From Tubiluchus corallicola (Eukaryota; Priapulida; Priapulimorpha; Priapulimorphida; Tubiluchidae): a DNA stretch of 60,000 nucleotides. The stretch is from NCBI GenBank assembly GCA_030141605.1, contig JAQGDQ010000190.1:126001-186000 (forward strand). Direction: 5' to 3'. Shown here piece by piece: positions 1 to 13,700 of this stretch (its first letter is position 1; every line of letters begins with the position of its first letter). A model generated the notes under the pieces. The model had not been told where the DNA came from. It worked only from the letters and a program-made list of their open reading frames with translations, and ran no database searches. A program made the position numbers and the translations under genes.

Positions 1-246
1 TTGTTAAAGGAAAGAACAATTCAAAGAAAAACTGCTTTATTCTCAAGACCAGTCCTTAATACTTGTCAAATAGTCAAAAACAACATCTTTGCAATATGTA
101 ATACCGTATTCTCACTTCCGTACAAACCGGTGTTAGAAATTCCGAAATTGAAAACAGCTGAACATCGGCACCGAGCCGCACAAGGCAAACGGTGTGCGTG
201 CGGCAAGAGGGAGAGAGGAGGCAGTATGTTCGCATAAAGCAAAAAA

Positions 247-287
247 ATGTTACCTTGGCACGAGGCCCCCCCAGAGGATGAGGCCCC
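247..287 (-). mobile_element. fragment of hAT-like MITE, second copy of the family at 11983-12188
   Basis: On the minus strand this segment (GGGGCCTC through GCCAAGGTAACAT) aligns with the inner part of the element at 11983-12188 (AGGGCCTC through GCCGAGGTAACAT) over about 41 bases with only a handful of differences. The surrounding C-rich bases to about 330 are probably part of the same remnant. No gene was found in the rest of 1-839. Confidence 0.5.
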
Positions 288-839
288 GGGGAAGTATCCC
301 CACTTCCCCCCCTTGAAATAGGGCCTGGTCATAAGGCATTTGGTTCATCGCTAACATGATAATGAACATGTTTATGGCAAAATATCTTACTATTTACACA
401 GAATAAGGAGCATAACGCGGATTATGATATACCTTGTGGCTTACAGATTATGGACCACATCTTGCTTCTTACACCTTTCTCTATATGACACGAGTCTTAT
501 CTAAACATGTACACAGTTTTTGTAAATATTTGATGTGATGCGAATGCATTATCTTACTGTTTCTGCACAGAAATTTATATACGGAAGTAAACACAGTGAA
601 ATTTATTTGAAAGCAGATGTGCTCAACTCAAGACTTCCATCAATATATATTAGTATACATTGTATATATATATATATTATATTGTGCAAAATAGATATTA
701 ATTTGCACAAAAGCTACTTAGACTTCTCTGGTGTAAATTTGTATTACCATATTTTACTTGATTCATACTTTGATTTACACTCATACATCGTATTACCCTT
801 ATTTTACTTGATTCATAACTGATTTTTACTCAAGCTTAC

Positions 840-1796
840 CAGCACAGGTATAGGATTTGCCATGTGGAACAGAAATCATGCGATCGGGACATACACACGA
901 GTGCTGCCTTTCTCTAATGACGCAAAGATGGCTGCAATGGTTATCTTTACATGGATTGGGACCTAAAATTATTACATATTATAATGAGTGAGCCAGTTAA
1001 GACGATACAGCACTCAAAGGAATGTAAAACTGTACATATAAACACCTCCAATGCTTAGTGAGCTTTTTTTAAATCTTGTACTCCGTAAGTGTAATTTCTG
1101 CTGATTTGCCATCTATTTTACATAATTTTCAAAAAAGCTTTATGACTCAACATCAACAACATAGGCTAGGTGATTCAATAAGTGCTAAGTGCAAAATTTC
1201 AATTATCATCATTTATTTTTAATAAAGTTTCCACATATACTTTTTGCTTCATTATCAGGTTCTGTGGCAGCAGCTTATAGGCTTTTATACTACGAATTTG
1301 ACATGTAGGATCGTCAATTTTATCGTGGTACTTCGTCTCCCACAGACAAACCCTGGAGAGCAACCAGGTAACTGGTACTTTTTGGGGCTACTCAGTGTCA
1401 GTTGTCTGCAACTACTATCACTGTTAAAAATAGCAAGTCTCCTTAAAGCACAACATCAGGATTGTCACTTCAGTAAACTGAATCAGCTGCCTTGGTTGAT
1501 GACTGAACTCTGGTCTCTTATATAGCAAGATGTTCAATTACACATCCTGCTAATAAAGTAATATGTTGCTAAAAATGATTAAACTCCAGTTACCTGGTTT
1601 CTGTTGACTGGAGTGCATAATAGTCAGCCCTCGCGATGAAGATTTTCCCGGAGCAAAGCGTTGTAGTATTGTCCAGTTGCCACCAGTGTGTTTATTTACC
1701 TTTACAAGCTGTTTGTACTCAGTCAGGTACAGCCAGCTGCCGAACACAGCCAGGTCTTGGGCATGATCGACCAGGTCAGAACTTGCAATGACTCTT
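840..1796 (-). CDS. LRP exons 19-20: end of third propeller and EGF
   Basis: Exon 1796-1594 continues the third propeller ([19 protein letters not shown]) directly from the large exon across a split arginine codon. Exon 962-840 encodes an EGF ([14 protein letters not shown] onward) ending phase 1 at a GTAAG donor. No further LRP exon could be identified between 1 and 839. Confidence 0.9.
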
Positions 1797-4700
1797 CTGT
1801 AATATTTATTTGACGTTAAATGTTTTGTATCTTGGAAATTATGTATGACTTCAAATCTCTTTATACCACCCACTTTGTGTCCGGAAAAAAGTTGGCATTA
1901 CAAAGAGGTGAGTTAAATTTTGCTATAGATGAATCACAAAACAGTCAGGTAAGTGAGCACAGATTAGAGTCCTCAATTTTCACTCTAAGAGTTAATAAAT
2001 TAAAAGAAAATAATTAAATTAATCATTTCAAAAATTAGTGACTCACTTAAACTCAATCAACGTTATCACGAACTAAATAATAAACATGTCGTTTACCCAA
2101 CTGTATAATAGACTGAAGAGTAGGCCTAGTACTCCACTAAACATGTATTCATAAAAAAGATCAGGTCACAGCTACAAAATACTTGCCGGGATTTGCTTGG
2201 ACGATTCATAGAAAAGTGCCACGAGCTTTCTTGTCCATTGCCATAATGACTGTGCAGCGTATTGACAATAATATTATGGTGATTGTACAACGTACTATAC
2301 AACATGTGACATCTGGCCAGTGTCAGTGGCACACAGCATCCTCCTACAGTTGGCATGATATCGAGAAACCACTGAGACTGCTGGGGGTATTTTCCCTGTA
2401 ACTGCTGTCCATGCATCATTGCCTAACTTTGCTAATATCTCATTGGAAGGTGCTGCCACCTTCATTTTCTGATAGTGCGCGAATGGGCAGCAAGTTGCAT
2501 AGTTTCCATGGCATTGTTCTCAGTTTGCGTTGTTAAGAGCAGATGGTTGGAGGTGGGTCAAGTCACCTGCCTTTATGGGGAAATACGTTAATAAGATGGT
2601 GAATAAGTTAATAATGCGGTGAATAAGTTAGTAATGCACAGTAATTATAGGACTTTTGTACGATGATATGAATATGTTATGTTTACGAATGGCATCGTAT
2701 GTCTTCACCTGTGCTGTAGCAATAAAAGTTTGTGTAATTTGATACGAGTCTTCACTGTGTTATGCGTTAAAATTAATTTTCATCCGTTGGAGGTGTAATA
2801 CCCACTTCAATCCGAACGAATGGCTAGTGCTGTTACAACATATTTTCCCATTGAACATATGTATTAATTTGGCCAGAGGATGACATGGTAACAGGAAGCT
2901 CATATACATTTAAATACAGCAGTTGTATTCCTGGCCACTTTGCGGGTAAATGAGTTTGGCAGCACAACGTTGGGGGGAGAGGTGGTGTAATCAGGTTTGA
3001 TGGTAGAAGTATTACTGTTGAATTTTAGCAAGTCAGCAAATAAGTATCGACACTAATGTCTTTTTCTAACTTGACTGAGTGAAATGACAAGCGTAATGAC
3101 CCCAGTCAAGATGACAGCAGTGCTCAGCGAGTAAGCGGTTGATTTAGACAAGGACTATTTTTTAGGCAAACACAGACAGCCAACTATGTGGATGATATTT
3201 TTCACCACTACTGTTAAGAATACCTCCCAACCAAGAGCAAGAACATATGTACAGAGGTATTTTTCTATAGAGAGTGCTCTAGATGAAGAATTGAGAGAAC
3301 AAGTCTAATTAGAATTTTAAATATAAAGTATTTTCTACTGCAACCTTTGTAACATAATACATTAACTTGGGCGTAGGGCATTTAAAAACACCACATTACA
3401 ATTAATTATCCTCTAAATGTGATTATAATGAAAACAATTGTTAGTTAACATACCGATTACTTCCGTCCAGCCTAATGCATCCGATATAATCCAAACTTGA
3501 ATCAACCCAATACAGGTTATCATGAAAAAAGTCAATTGTCAAACCATACGGCCATTCCAAATACATTGAGACGACAGATGTACAACCAGTTCCATCCATA
3601 GAACAAAGTTTAATTTTGGGATACATCCCTACATCACTCCAAAACATGATTCCTCTTAGAGGGTGTAAGACTATGTCCTTAGGCTGCTCAACATGCCTAT
3701 AAATGAGCTCAGAGCATTTCCATGATTCGTCCCGTTTTTCCATTCCACAAACACCTATGACGCTTCGACCCACGTCTGTATAATAAACATTACCAGTAAT
3801 CCAGTCATAGGCTAAACCTTGCGGCAGGCTCACATCAGTCGTGATAATTTGCTTTTTTTTATTCACCGGAATAGCAGCGATCATTTTGTTTGCCAAATCA
3901 GTCAAAAACACTGTACCAGTAGTGGCATCAAAATCCAAAGCAAAAATGTCATTCATTTTGTCATTACCAGCATACAACGTTGACGTGTGCTTAGCGCTTG
4001 GCAGTTCTGTCACTCTGACTGCTTGTGGCAGGGTGTACAGTAGGCGAGCCGGACTACCCTCCGTATAACACGTAACATTGTCTTCGCCAAGAACAAAGCC
4101 ATGTTCACACTCGCATTTATAACCACCTTTCGTGTTGACACAGTGATGGTCACAAATGTCAGTTCTTTCAAGACATTCGTCGACGTCTACGCAGGCTTTC
4201 ATATCATCCTTTAGTTGATGTCCTTCTTGGCAAGCACATTCGGCTCCCATTGGTGTGGGAAGGCAGATATCACTACAGCCACCATTATTTTCAGCACAAG
4301 CAGTAGCACACTGTCCACCCTCATCTGAACCATCCAGACAGTTACTTTCATTATCACAAACAAAAGCCTTAGATATGCAGTAACCGGAACTGCAGCGAAA
4401 TTTGCTTTCCATGTCAGAGCACCAAGTTGATTTTGATCCTTGGTTCTTAGACTTGTCACAAATGGGATCTTCTTCGTCAGAATGATCTGGACAGTCTGGC
4501 TCTCCATCGCAAACAAACAATTTAAGAATGCAATGCTTGTGGTTCATGCAGCGATATTCAAATTCTGAACATGTGACTTTACAACTCGGAGCTTCGTCTG
4601 ATCCGTCTTCACAATCACGATAACTATCACAATATAAATGTTTAGGAATGCATTGTTTAGAATAATGACATTTGAAGTGGGTTTCTTCATTACATAGCAC

Positions 4701-7700
4701 CTTTGAAGAACAGTTTGCTTCGTCTGAACCATCAACACAGTCCCAGTAGCCATCACATCTATTCCTAATGGGAATGCACTTATTGTTTGAAAGACATTTA
4801 AAGCCTCCGCTGTAGCAGTGCACACCTTCGCAGTGCATTTCATCTGATTTGTCCATACAGTCTTCTTCACCATCACAATACCATCTCTTATCAATGCATT
4901 GGCCATTATTACATGTAAAGTCTCCATTCCCACATTTGCGGACAGCTTCTAAAGAATCTAAACAAACATTATAACTTCAGCAAAAATGCATTATCAAATA
5001 TCATGTTAACTACCATAACTACATGTGTAAGAAAATCAAGTTTCGAAAAACTGACAAATACTGATGGCAAATCGTAAAAATTGAAAATTGCATTTTTAAA
5101 AAGTCATCACCTAGTCCGGCTGACCATGGTGAGCTGTCGAATTGCTTAAACATTAAAAACTTTAACAAATTACAATGACATGGAAATTAAACTAGTAGCA
5201 ACATACCATAAGGTCTAGTGATATTCTCAGGAGCTACTGTGCTTTTACACAATTCGTCCGACCCATCTTCGCAGTCCTTATGTCCGTCACATACAAGAGG
5301 CAATGAAATGCATTTTGAGTCCATGTCACAGTAGTGGCATTCGTCTAGTAACAAAAACGAACTGTTAATAAGCTTAAAGAGGAACCAAAACAAGATCACA
5401 TCTTGTAATAATACATACAAAAGAAGCCTAAGAAAACTCTGGATAAAGATTTAATATTAGAAAGTCTTAACTGGAAAACTGTTAGAAAATTAGAGCAGCA
5501 CACAGCTGCACACTCAACTATTTACGTCTTGACAAAGATCAACATTAAAGAAGCGAAATAATATTAATATTACCAGATTTGGTGCAAGTTTTTCGGTCTG
5601 GTTCTAATTGGTAGTTCTTTGGACACAGGCATTTTTTACCGCTGACAGTAGGCAAACACAAGTGACTACATCCTCCATTGTCTAAAGTACAGCCATTTGT
5701 ACCTAAATATACAGAAAGTAAAGTTGATTATTGCAACAAAAAATTACAACTTCTTAGGTTTTTTGCTAGCAGCTCCAACAACGTACTGAGACATTAATAG
5801 GTCTAAAACGTGCCAGTTTGAATGAAAATTACAGGCTATTTATAAAAATACAAACAATTGACCAATCTTACCAACTGGTTTAAGCACATTTGCTATTGAG
5901 ATGTCTGTATAATTATTAGGCTCAGAAAGAAGAAATTTCCATGGTTTCCCAAAGAAACGACTGGTTTTCTCCATCACATGCAGCTTTGCTAAATCAGCAG
6001 TGTAAACTTTTCCATTCATTTTGTTTATCCAGTAGATTTCACTGAAGAAAACACGTAAAAAACTCAGCCAAATGAAGAAAATTTCAAATAATTACAGCAG
6101 CACAAAATACCGGTAAAAATCAACATAAGTATGGCATGTATAATATAGATCAAAATTTAGATAGACAGTTTTGTTATTTAGTGATCTGCTGTTTTCTTTT
6201 TAAACACAGTTTTATGTTTTGTTCTGTAATTATAGGTTATCAATTGACGATAAAATATTCTGAAACATTTTAATAAAAATGGAAATGGACAGAGATTTGA
6301 AATTATATTTTATGCAAAATCTAATTGTGAATCTGCAATACAGCCAAATGCAAATAGTATTAGGTTTTTACAATTTAAATAAAAAGCTAGACAGCACTGT
6401 AAGTTAACAAAAATAGGGATAGCTTTTACATGTCATTAAAATCATATATAATATTCTCTTACTTGTTAAATATTACAATAGATACAGGATAAGCGGGAAG
6501 AGCTCCAGGTAAAATAAGAGTATGATGTTTTGTTCCATCCAGGTTGATACTTTCTATTGTTGGTAGCTGTGCACTTCCAAAATAGAGCTCGTTTGTCATG
6601 TAATTAATTGCAAATGTTGGCTTCATGGAATTTGAGATGGACAAAAATGTCTGACAATGGCTACCATCCATTGAACATGAATCTATGCGACTTGTTTTAG
6701 CATTACTGCTAACCCCTACCCACATCAGACTGAAAAAATTCACAAATATTAAACTTTAAATTGTGAATTTACCTTAATCCAGGGCAATTTTAAAATGACC
6801 AAACTGGTCTAGGACAACTAATGACTTAAAAAATAGTCATAAACACATACTAACCCTTCTGTGGGATGCACGGCAATCGAAGAGGGATAATCAGGTTCTG
6901 TTAATGTTTTCAACGTTGCTGTAAGGTTAGATATTACATTCACAACTCCTACAGACTTGCGTCCAGCATCGACAAAGAACAGATTATTTCCAATCTGGTC
7001 AAAATCCAGATCCTTAACAGATTTTAAACTTTCTGTCAGGAATGCTTCCCTAAGCATATAAAATAAAGTCTCTTGTTATAGCATGTTCATTTTTTATACA
7101 GTTTGGCATAACGAAATAACTTACTTAATGTAACTGAACCGGAACCTGTATCTAGAGAATCACTGGCCCTGGCAGTAGAGAATAAGAAATCTCCCAAACA
7201 TAGTTTTCCTGGCAGTCACCAATTCACTTAGTAACCAGGTTAATTCCTACTTAACGAGCATTAACAAAGGGACTATTTTTCTGATATCAACTAAGGTTTA
7301 TAAACAATGAATTCATATTTTTTGAAAATTTCAACAGATACTGACAGCTATTATCCACTGCCAAAATGATAACATGTAAAAAATGACTTATAACTTTAGA
7401 GATGCCTGCAAAATGCACAAGGTCAAACAAATGCATCTAAGCATTTCCGTTAAAATAAACAGCATTTGAACACTGTGGTGCAGTTACCACAATTAATACT
7501 TCTAGATGATTTAATGTAGCTTTACTCACAGTACTAATGTATTCATATGAAGCCTCTGTATAATGTTGCCATGGACATTAACGAAGTAAAGATGACTTTG
7601 CGAGGAATCATATGAAATTGCTGTTACTGCACCCAGGTTTGGTGTATGTAGAGTTACACTTTGAGCAATCCCAAGTGGTTCTGGATATACCTTCAAAAGT

Positions 7701-10700
7701 TTTTTGTCAGAACAGATGATAATAAATGGTAAACCAGGCTTTGCTGAAACACAAAAGCTCATTTATAGGCTGATGTGTGATGAGTAAACTGACGTAAATT
7801 CGGTAATGCAATAAAACTGCAATAAACTGTGATGTTGAGGTGATAACATGTAATGATTCCTGTATGGTATTGCATCTGATAAAACTTGCATCGTCAAACT
7901 ACCCTCAAGCACTTTTTTCACTCTTAACATAAAACTGCAACAAACATATTGAGGAGTTCACATATCCAGATTTTATCAGTGCTACTTATCAGAAGACTGA
8001 TTTTCGCTCACATTACACCTGGGCAAAAATGTCACGTCTTTGAAAGGAATAAGGAATCAGTGTAAAGAAAACTACACACCAGAACAGATTTTTCCATCAC
8101 TTTCTAACTGGAAGCCGTCCGGACATTTGCATTGATGAATTCCTCCAGGTGAAAGCACACACAAATGACTACAGTTTGCTGATGAGCAAGGACTCTTAAC
8201 TGGCTTTTCCATAACTGGATGATAGATATGCAAACCCATTGGCTTTATGTCTTTTTCTTTAATTAAAATAGTTGCTTTTTTTCCTGTGAATTTGTCTGCT
8301 GATTCTATCGTTCCCTGTTGCCAGTCAGACCAGTACAAACGATTTTCAAACAGTTCAATAGAAAACGGGTGGCGATTAGATAATGAATATATAATCTGAA
8401 ATGAGAAAATTATGAAAGAAATTATGCTAGCTGGCAAGCAAGCAAACAATGACCTTACTGTCCAAAAACAAACAAAGTAATCTTCTTAGCAATGCATGAA
8501 ATAAAAATTATTGATGTCTGATAGATACTTTCGTGAAAATCGCTATCACACACAACGAAATGATTTCAGCAACACAAAAATTTAAAACGCACATACCTGC
8601 ACTAAAAACATTTACATGTGCAGTACAGTAATTGACCAAAGCTAGAAGAGATAGCTATTGTAAGCCACAGAGGCCTACTTTTATACCAGTGTAGAAACTT
8701 AATACAAACAAATAACATGAGGGTCACCAGTAGAAATACTGCACTAATAATACTGCATTTTTTTATTTGTGTATGCATTTACCATACAATCTTACTCAAA
8801 ATGATAATGTGACCCATAAGTTTCAGGTTTCAAGAAACTCACACAGGAAATATTTTTTATACGAATCTTGTAGAAACTACTCAAGAGGGACATTTGCATG
8901 CTGATCCATTTCTAAACCTAAGTTACAGGGACAAAAACTTTTTTATCTGTACATTTACAAACTTCTATTCAGGAAGCTTCGTTTTGCTATATACTAGTTG
9001 CTTAGATATCAGAATCTATTTCACGAACAGTAAAACATTGGATTTGCTACAACCAGAAATGGTGTTTACACAAATGGTATTTTTCAGATTTACCACATTA
9101 TTTAATTAAAATCAATTTTACCTTCCTGTCTCCTCCGTCAAATGTCGTCGTCTCAATTTTGTCCAGCTTTGCTTCAGTCCAGTAAACTCTCTTGCCAACA
9201 GTATCCAAAACTAGACCATTGGGGAATCCCAAATGACGTTTAACAATTGTTATTCTCTTAGATCCATCCATGCCTGCCCTTTCTATTCTAGGTTGCTTCT
9301 CACTCCAGTCAGTCCAAAACATCAAACTTGTTTAAAAATTTTTAAGGTTACTCAATAAGTTCATCCTCTCAAGGAAAATTATGGTCATTACATGCAAGTT
9401 ATGGATTATGACAAAATAATACAATCAAGTTACACAATCTATACACTATTAAAAAAAGAAACTAAAATGATAAAGCTTTTCATAAAAATTATAGCTTTCT
9501 CTTCTTTATTAAACTAATGTTGAGTGAGGAATCCAAAAATACTTACGCTCTAGGTGGATCTATTGCTATAGCTCTAGGTGACTCCATCTGTGAATCAATA
9601 ATATTTGTGCACACAGTCCCATTCAAGTCACATGCAATTATTTTTTTAAGTGCTGCATCGACTAGATAAAGCAACTGTCCCACCCAGTCCAAAGCTAGCC
9701 CTTCCGGTGTAGCCAGTCCTGCTAAAATTTTTTACAAAAAATAAAAATTTGCCAGCGATGGCAAATATTGCTAATGACTCATGTGTGTGATATACTTCAA
9801 AATTCTTTAGGTTGTGGGAATCCTTTTTATTTGGTGTGAGTAGCTTTTAATATTTTTTTCTTGTTGTTGCATGTATTTACTAGAGTTAGTATTTTGTGTG
9901 TTTGTGTATGTGTAGTAATTTATCTCTCTCAGTGAATTATATGGTAATTTTAATGCTGAAATAAAACATGAATTGAATTGAATAGGATTAAAACACAATT
10001 ACAAATGAAAACAAAATAACATAAAATAAAATGGCACAAACAATAATTATGCCACATACAAAATGACTAAAGCAAACTTCAGCCCTTGAATAAAAAAAGA
10101 TAAACAATAATTATCTTAACTGTCTACCTTTTGATAAAATAACCTTCGGAGAAGTACAGTTTTTCATCACACACACTTTCACGTCTTCATTCACAGAATC
10201 AGTCCAATAAATTAAATCAGTGTTGGCATCGTATGTGATGCCCACTGCACTGTGAATTGATGAAACAATCGGAAAGTATTTTTGCTCGATTTCATTCAGG
10301 TATACACCCCGTATTTCTGTTCTTGTCCAGAAAAATAGGAGGGCAGCTGGTCCTAAAGAAAGCAAATAAAAAATATAATGTCTATATAAAATATGAATAT
10401 ATTAACAACAACGTGAAAATATTAATATCTGTACTGTGGGTGGATATTTTTTGCAAGAAACCAGTTAGCTTCTACATGGATTTTAACTGTGATAAACTAG
10501 AATTGATAAGCCGAATGATTTACAAAAAAATCACCCCAATGACTAAAGAGCTGCAGGAAGGAGATGCTGACAAATTGCGAACCAGTTGGGATTTCAACTC
10601 GAAAAACCTTAACTCGAATGCTCCAAGCCACTCTGTGCACCACAAGGCAGAGCAGCCAGAATTCCCCACAGTTATGAAAGCTGTGCCCAGCTAATTTGCT

Positions 10701-13700
10701 TAATTAACTAGTTTAGCTCTTGCGTGCACAGAAGTGACACTGTTGATTTTGTGCTTTTAAGGATCAGAATTAAGGCCGCCAGCACGTTATAACTGCAATA
10801 ATATATTGGTACCATCCTATATATGTGATTTTTTGAAGCCATGCATGCCCATACGTAATCTAGATTAGTTAACGTATAGACTATTGTTGTACCGAGTTAT
10901 AATCTAGTCACATATAGATATTGATAGTTTTTGCGTAGCAGCACCAAAATTATGGAACAATTTACCAATTCATGCACATAGAATGACTGATGTTAAAAAG
11001 TTCAAATCCATTCTTAAAACTTAATTTTACAAAGAAGCCTTTTTAATCAATAAAATATTTAATATGGACTTAAAGTATTGGTTTTTAAGCTGATTACTAG
11101 TGATTTTGACGTACATGTATTACTATTTTAGCTTTATACGTAATAGTCAATTGTGTATGTATTGTTTATGTGCTAGGATTTGTATGTAAAATGCATATGT
11201 CCATTTTAAATATCCAATAAATTAAGGACTCTTGTTTAAGTCCAACTGGCTCAAAATTTTTCATAATTTTTTTACAACTCATTCACTGTTTGTTAATTGT
11301 TGTTGTTTCGTGACTTAATTTCATTCATCCTGCCCATGAATTAATGGCATCTTTTCTAGAATGTTACGAAGCTGACCTGCATGACATGTCAAAAAGCTTT
11401 TTCACAGCAATTATTTCTAAATATAATAAAATAAATATACAAAAAATAAACTTAAGAATAGTAATTATAGGTCAACCACACTGCTGTGAGGTCATCCTGT
11501 CCTCAACTCATTGCCATAATCGCAAAATGGTCATGTACATGAAAGCCCATAATATTTCAACATTAGTGACAGCTACTTATCAAATTTACCTGCAAATGAA
11601 AATTGAAACAAAATATTGAAATTTCATTAAAAATGCAAACTTCGACAAGTTCAGACATGAAATATCCAGATCTGGTAATGCAATGAATTGCATTTTTTAA
11701 TAAACGTAAGAGAATGGATAAATTATACAACACACGGAACTGAAACTGATATAAGGTGTACAACACCAAGCATAGATACAGTTTGACAAGATACCTTCAG
11801 CTATGCATTCATCTGAATGAGAGAGGAGACTGTAGCCTGAAGCACAGGCACATCGGTATGCACCAGGAGTGTTGATGCAAATCTGACTGCAAAATCCAAA
11901 TCCACCAAGCTCACATTCGTCCACATCTAAACAAATAAACACACTTCTTCAGAGTTAGATAATTAGTTAAATTAACAGTTAGCAGGGCCGGCCTTAAGCA
12001 TAGGCAAACTAGGCAACCGCCTAGGGCCTCACCCTCCAGGGGGGCCTCACGCCGAGGTAACATACATTATAGTTTTTAATAAATTGCGTAATTTTATTTT
12101 TTTCGTATTTATTTTTTATTTTTCTATTTCATTTGGGGCCACCAAATTCACTTCGCCTAGGGCCTCCAATTACCTAAGGCCGACCCTGCTGAGTTAGTGA
12201 TAGTAAGGAGTATTTACCTAACATTCACGAATGATTGGAGAAACTACAAGAAAGCATAAAATAAATACCTTCACATGTTACATTGTCCGGTTTTAATCGA
12301 TGACCAACTGGACAAGAACAAACTCCACCTTCAGGTGTCTCATGACATTTTCCTCCCATGCAGTTGGTGGCATTGCAATTGTCTTCTGCAAGAGAGGACC
12401 AACTATTGAAGTTACCATTGCCAATGACAAAAAAAACTTTTGTAACTTTAACATATAAAACAAGACTATAAGTTTATCGATATTCAACAGCTAGCACCTA
12501 CAGACTAAAGGCAAATTTAATTCAAGTTATATGCAAAGTCAATGGATGACATCACGTAACATATTATAAAACAGTAACAATTGTCTTACCTTTACATAAG
12601 CCACCTTCATCTGATTTGTCAAAGCAGTTGAATTTGTCATCACAAACTCTGTCAATATCGATACATTCATTGTCTTTGCAAAGATATTTTCCATTCTGAA
12701 TGATGCATTCACTACTTAGCCAATCTGGAAAAATGCATTTAATTACCGGACCAAATTATTTGAGTTAAAACGTGAGACCCAGATAAGTCATACTGTTAAC
12801 ACTTAACTTATTTAACCTACAAAGCAATTACATAGGTTAAAACCCGATTAAAATTATATAATAGCAGTTTTTAAACAGATTCACGACATATAGTGCTTGT
12901 GTATAGTTTACTCTGCCAATAGCTCATCAAAATTTGTTTTTATCTGTATTAGGAGAAGTAGTTGAGTCATCAATATTACGTTAGTGATCCGAAATTTTAT
13001 CCCACGATCTTATGAACATGTTCACTTTGCTTTGTCTTGACTCCTCCTGGGGATCTCACAAACCTGGCTGCCAATGGTGCGCACAGGTTTCATCATAAAC
13101 ATCATCCGTAACTTTATCCATCATTTGCTACATTTATGTTTGAGTTGTTCACCCGTTTTTACTTACCACTATTTGTGCAGTTTGTTTCATCTGAACCATC
13201 AGGACAATCAGGAGAGCCGTCACACCACCAATGTTTACTAATACACCCACTTCCAAGTTTGGCACAGGCTATTTCACTCATGCCACACACCAATTGAGAT
13301 CGTTCTGTCAGACAAAAACAATAAATATAATTCAAAATCAAAATTTATCTGAGATTGGAATCAGTCACACTTTCTTCTGCTTTCAATTTTTTTTTGTATT
13401 TTGGAAAACATGATTGTAGTATCTTAATATTAGGCCATATGTCGGCAGTTAACTAGAACTAGCAGTTGAGTTACAGGATCACGCTTGAACAATAAATTGT
13501 GTTTTGTTCCCTCTAAATCATTATCATAACAACGTCTAATTATGGAGTCCATGTATCTATAATCAATCAATAATCAATGACCACATCATAAAAAATGACA
13601 GCTTGCATTAATCCTTGAGGTAGTATTCAAAAAAACAGTAATAAACACTTAAATTTGAAAGCAAAATCAACCTACGAAACGACTAATGAAGCAAAAGAAT

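Larger units (their letters stand above)
1797..3453. other. LRP intron 18, mostly unannotated
   Basis: A 1.66-kb intron. Apart from the pogo-like scrap at 1848-1910 and a short tandem repeat near 2594-2637 (GGTGAATAAGTTAATAATGC type unit, about two copies), I see nothing recognisable. Open frames here are short and have no family features. Confidence 0.6.

Noticed and set aside
4211-4933. Long minus-strand frames of 101 and 129 codons
   Set aside because: They are out-of-frame shadows of the large LRP exon, which carries the real LDLa and EGF modules.
10257-10694. 145-codon plus-strand frame
   Set aside because: It begins antisense to an LRP propeller exon and runs into intron sequence; no domain is recognisable.
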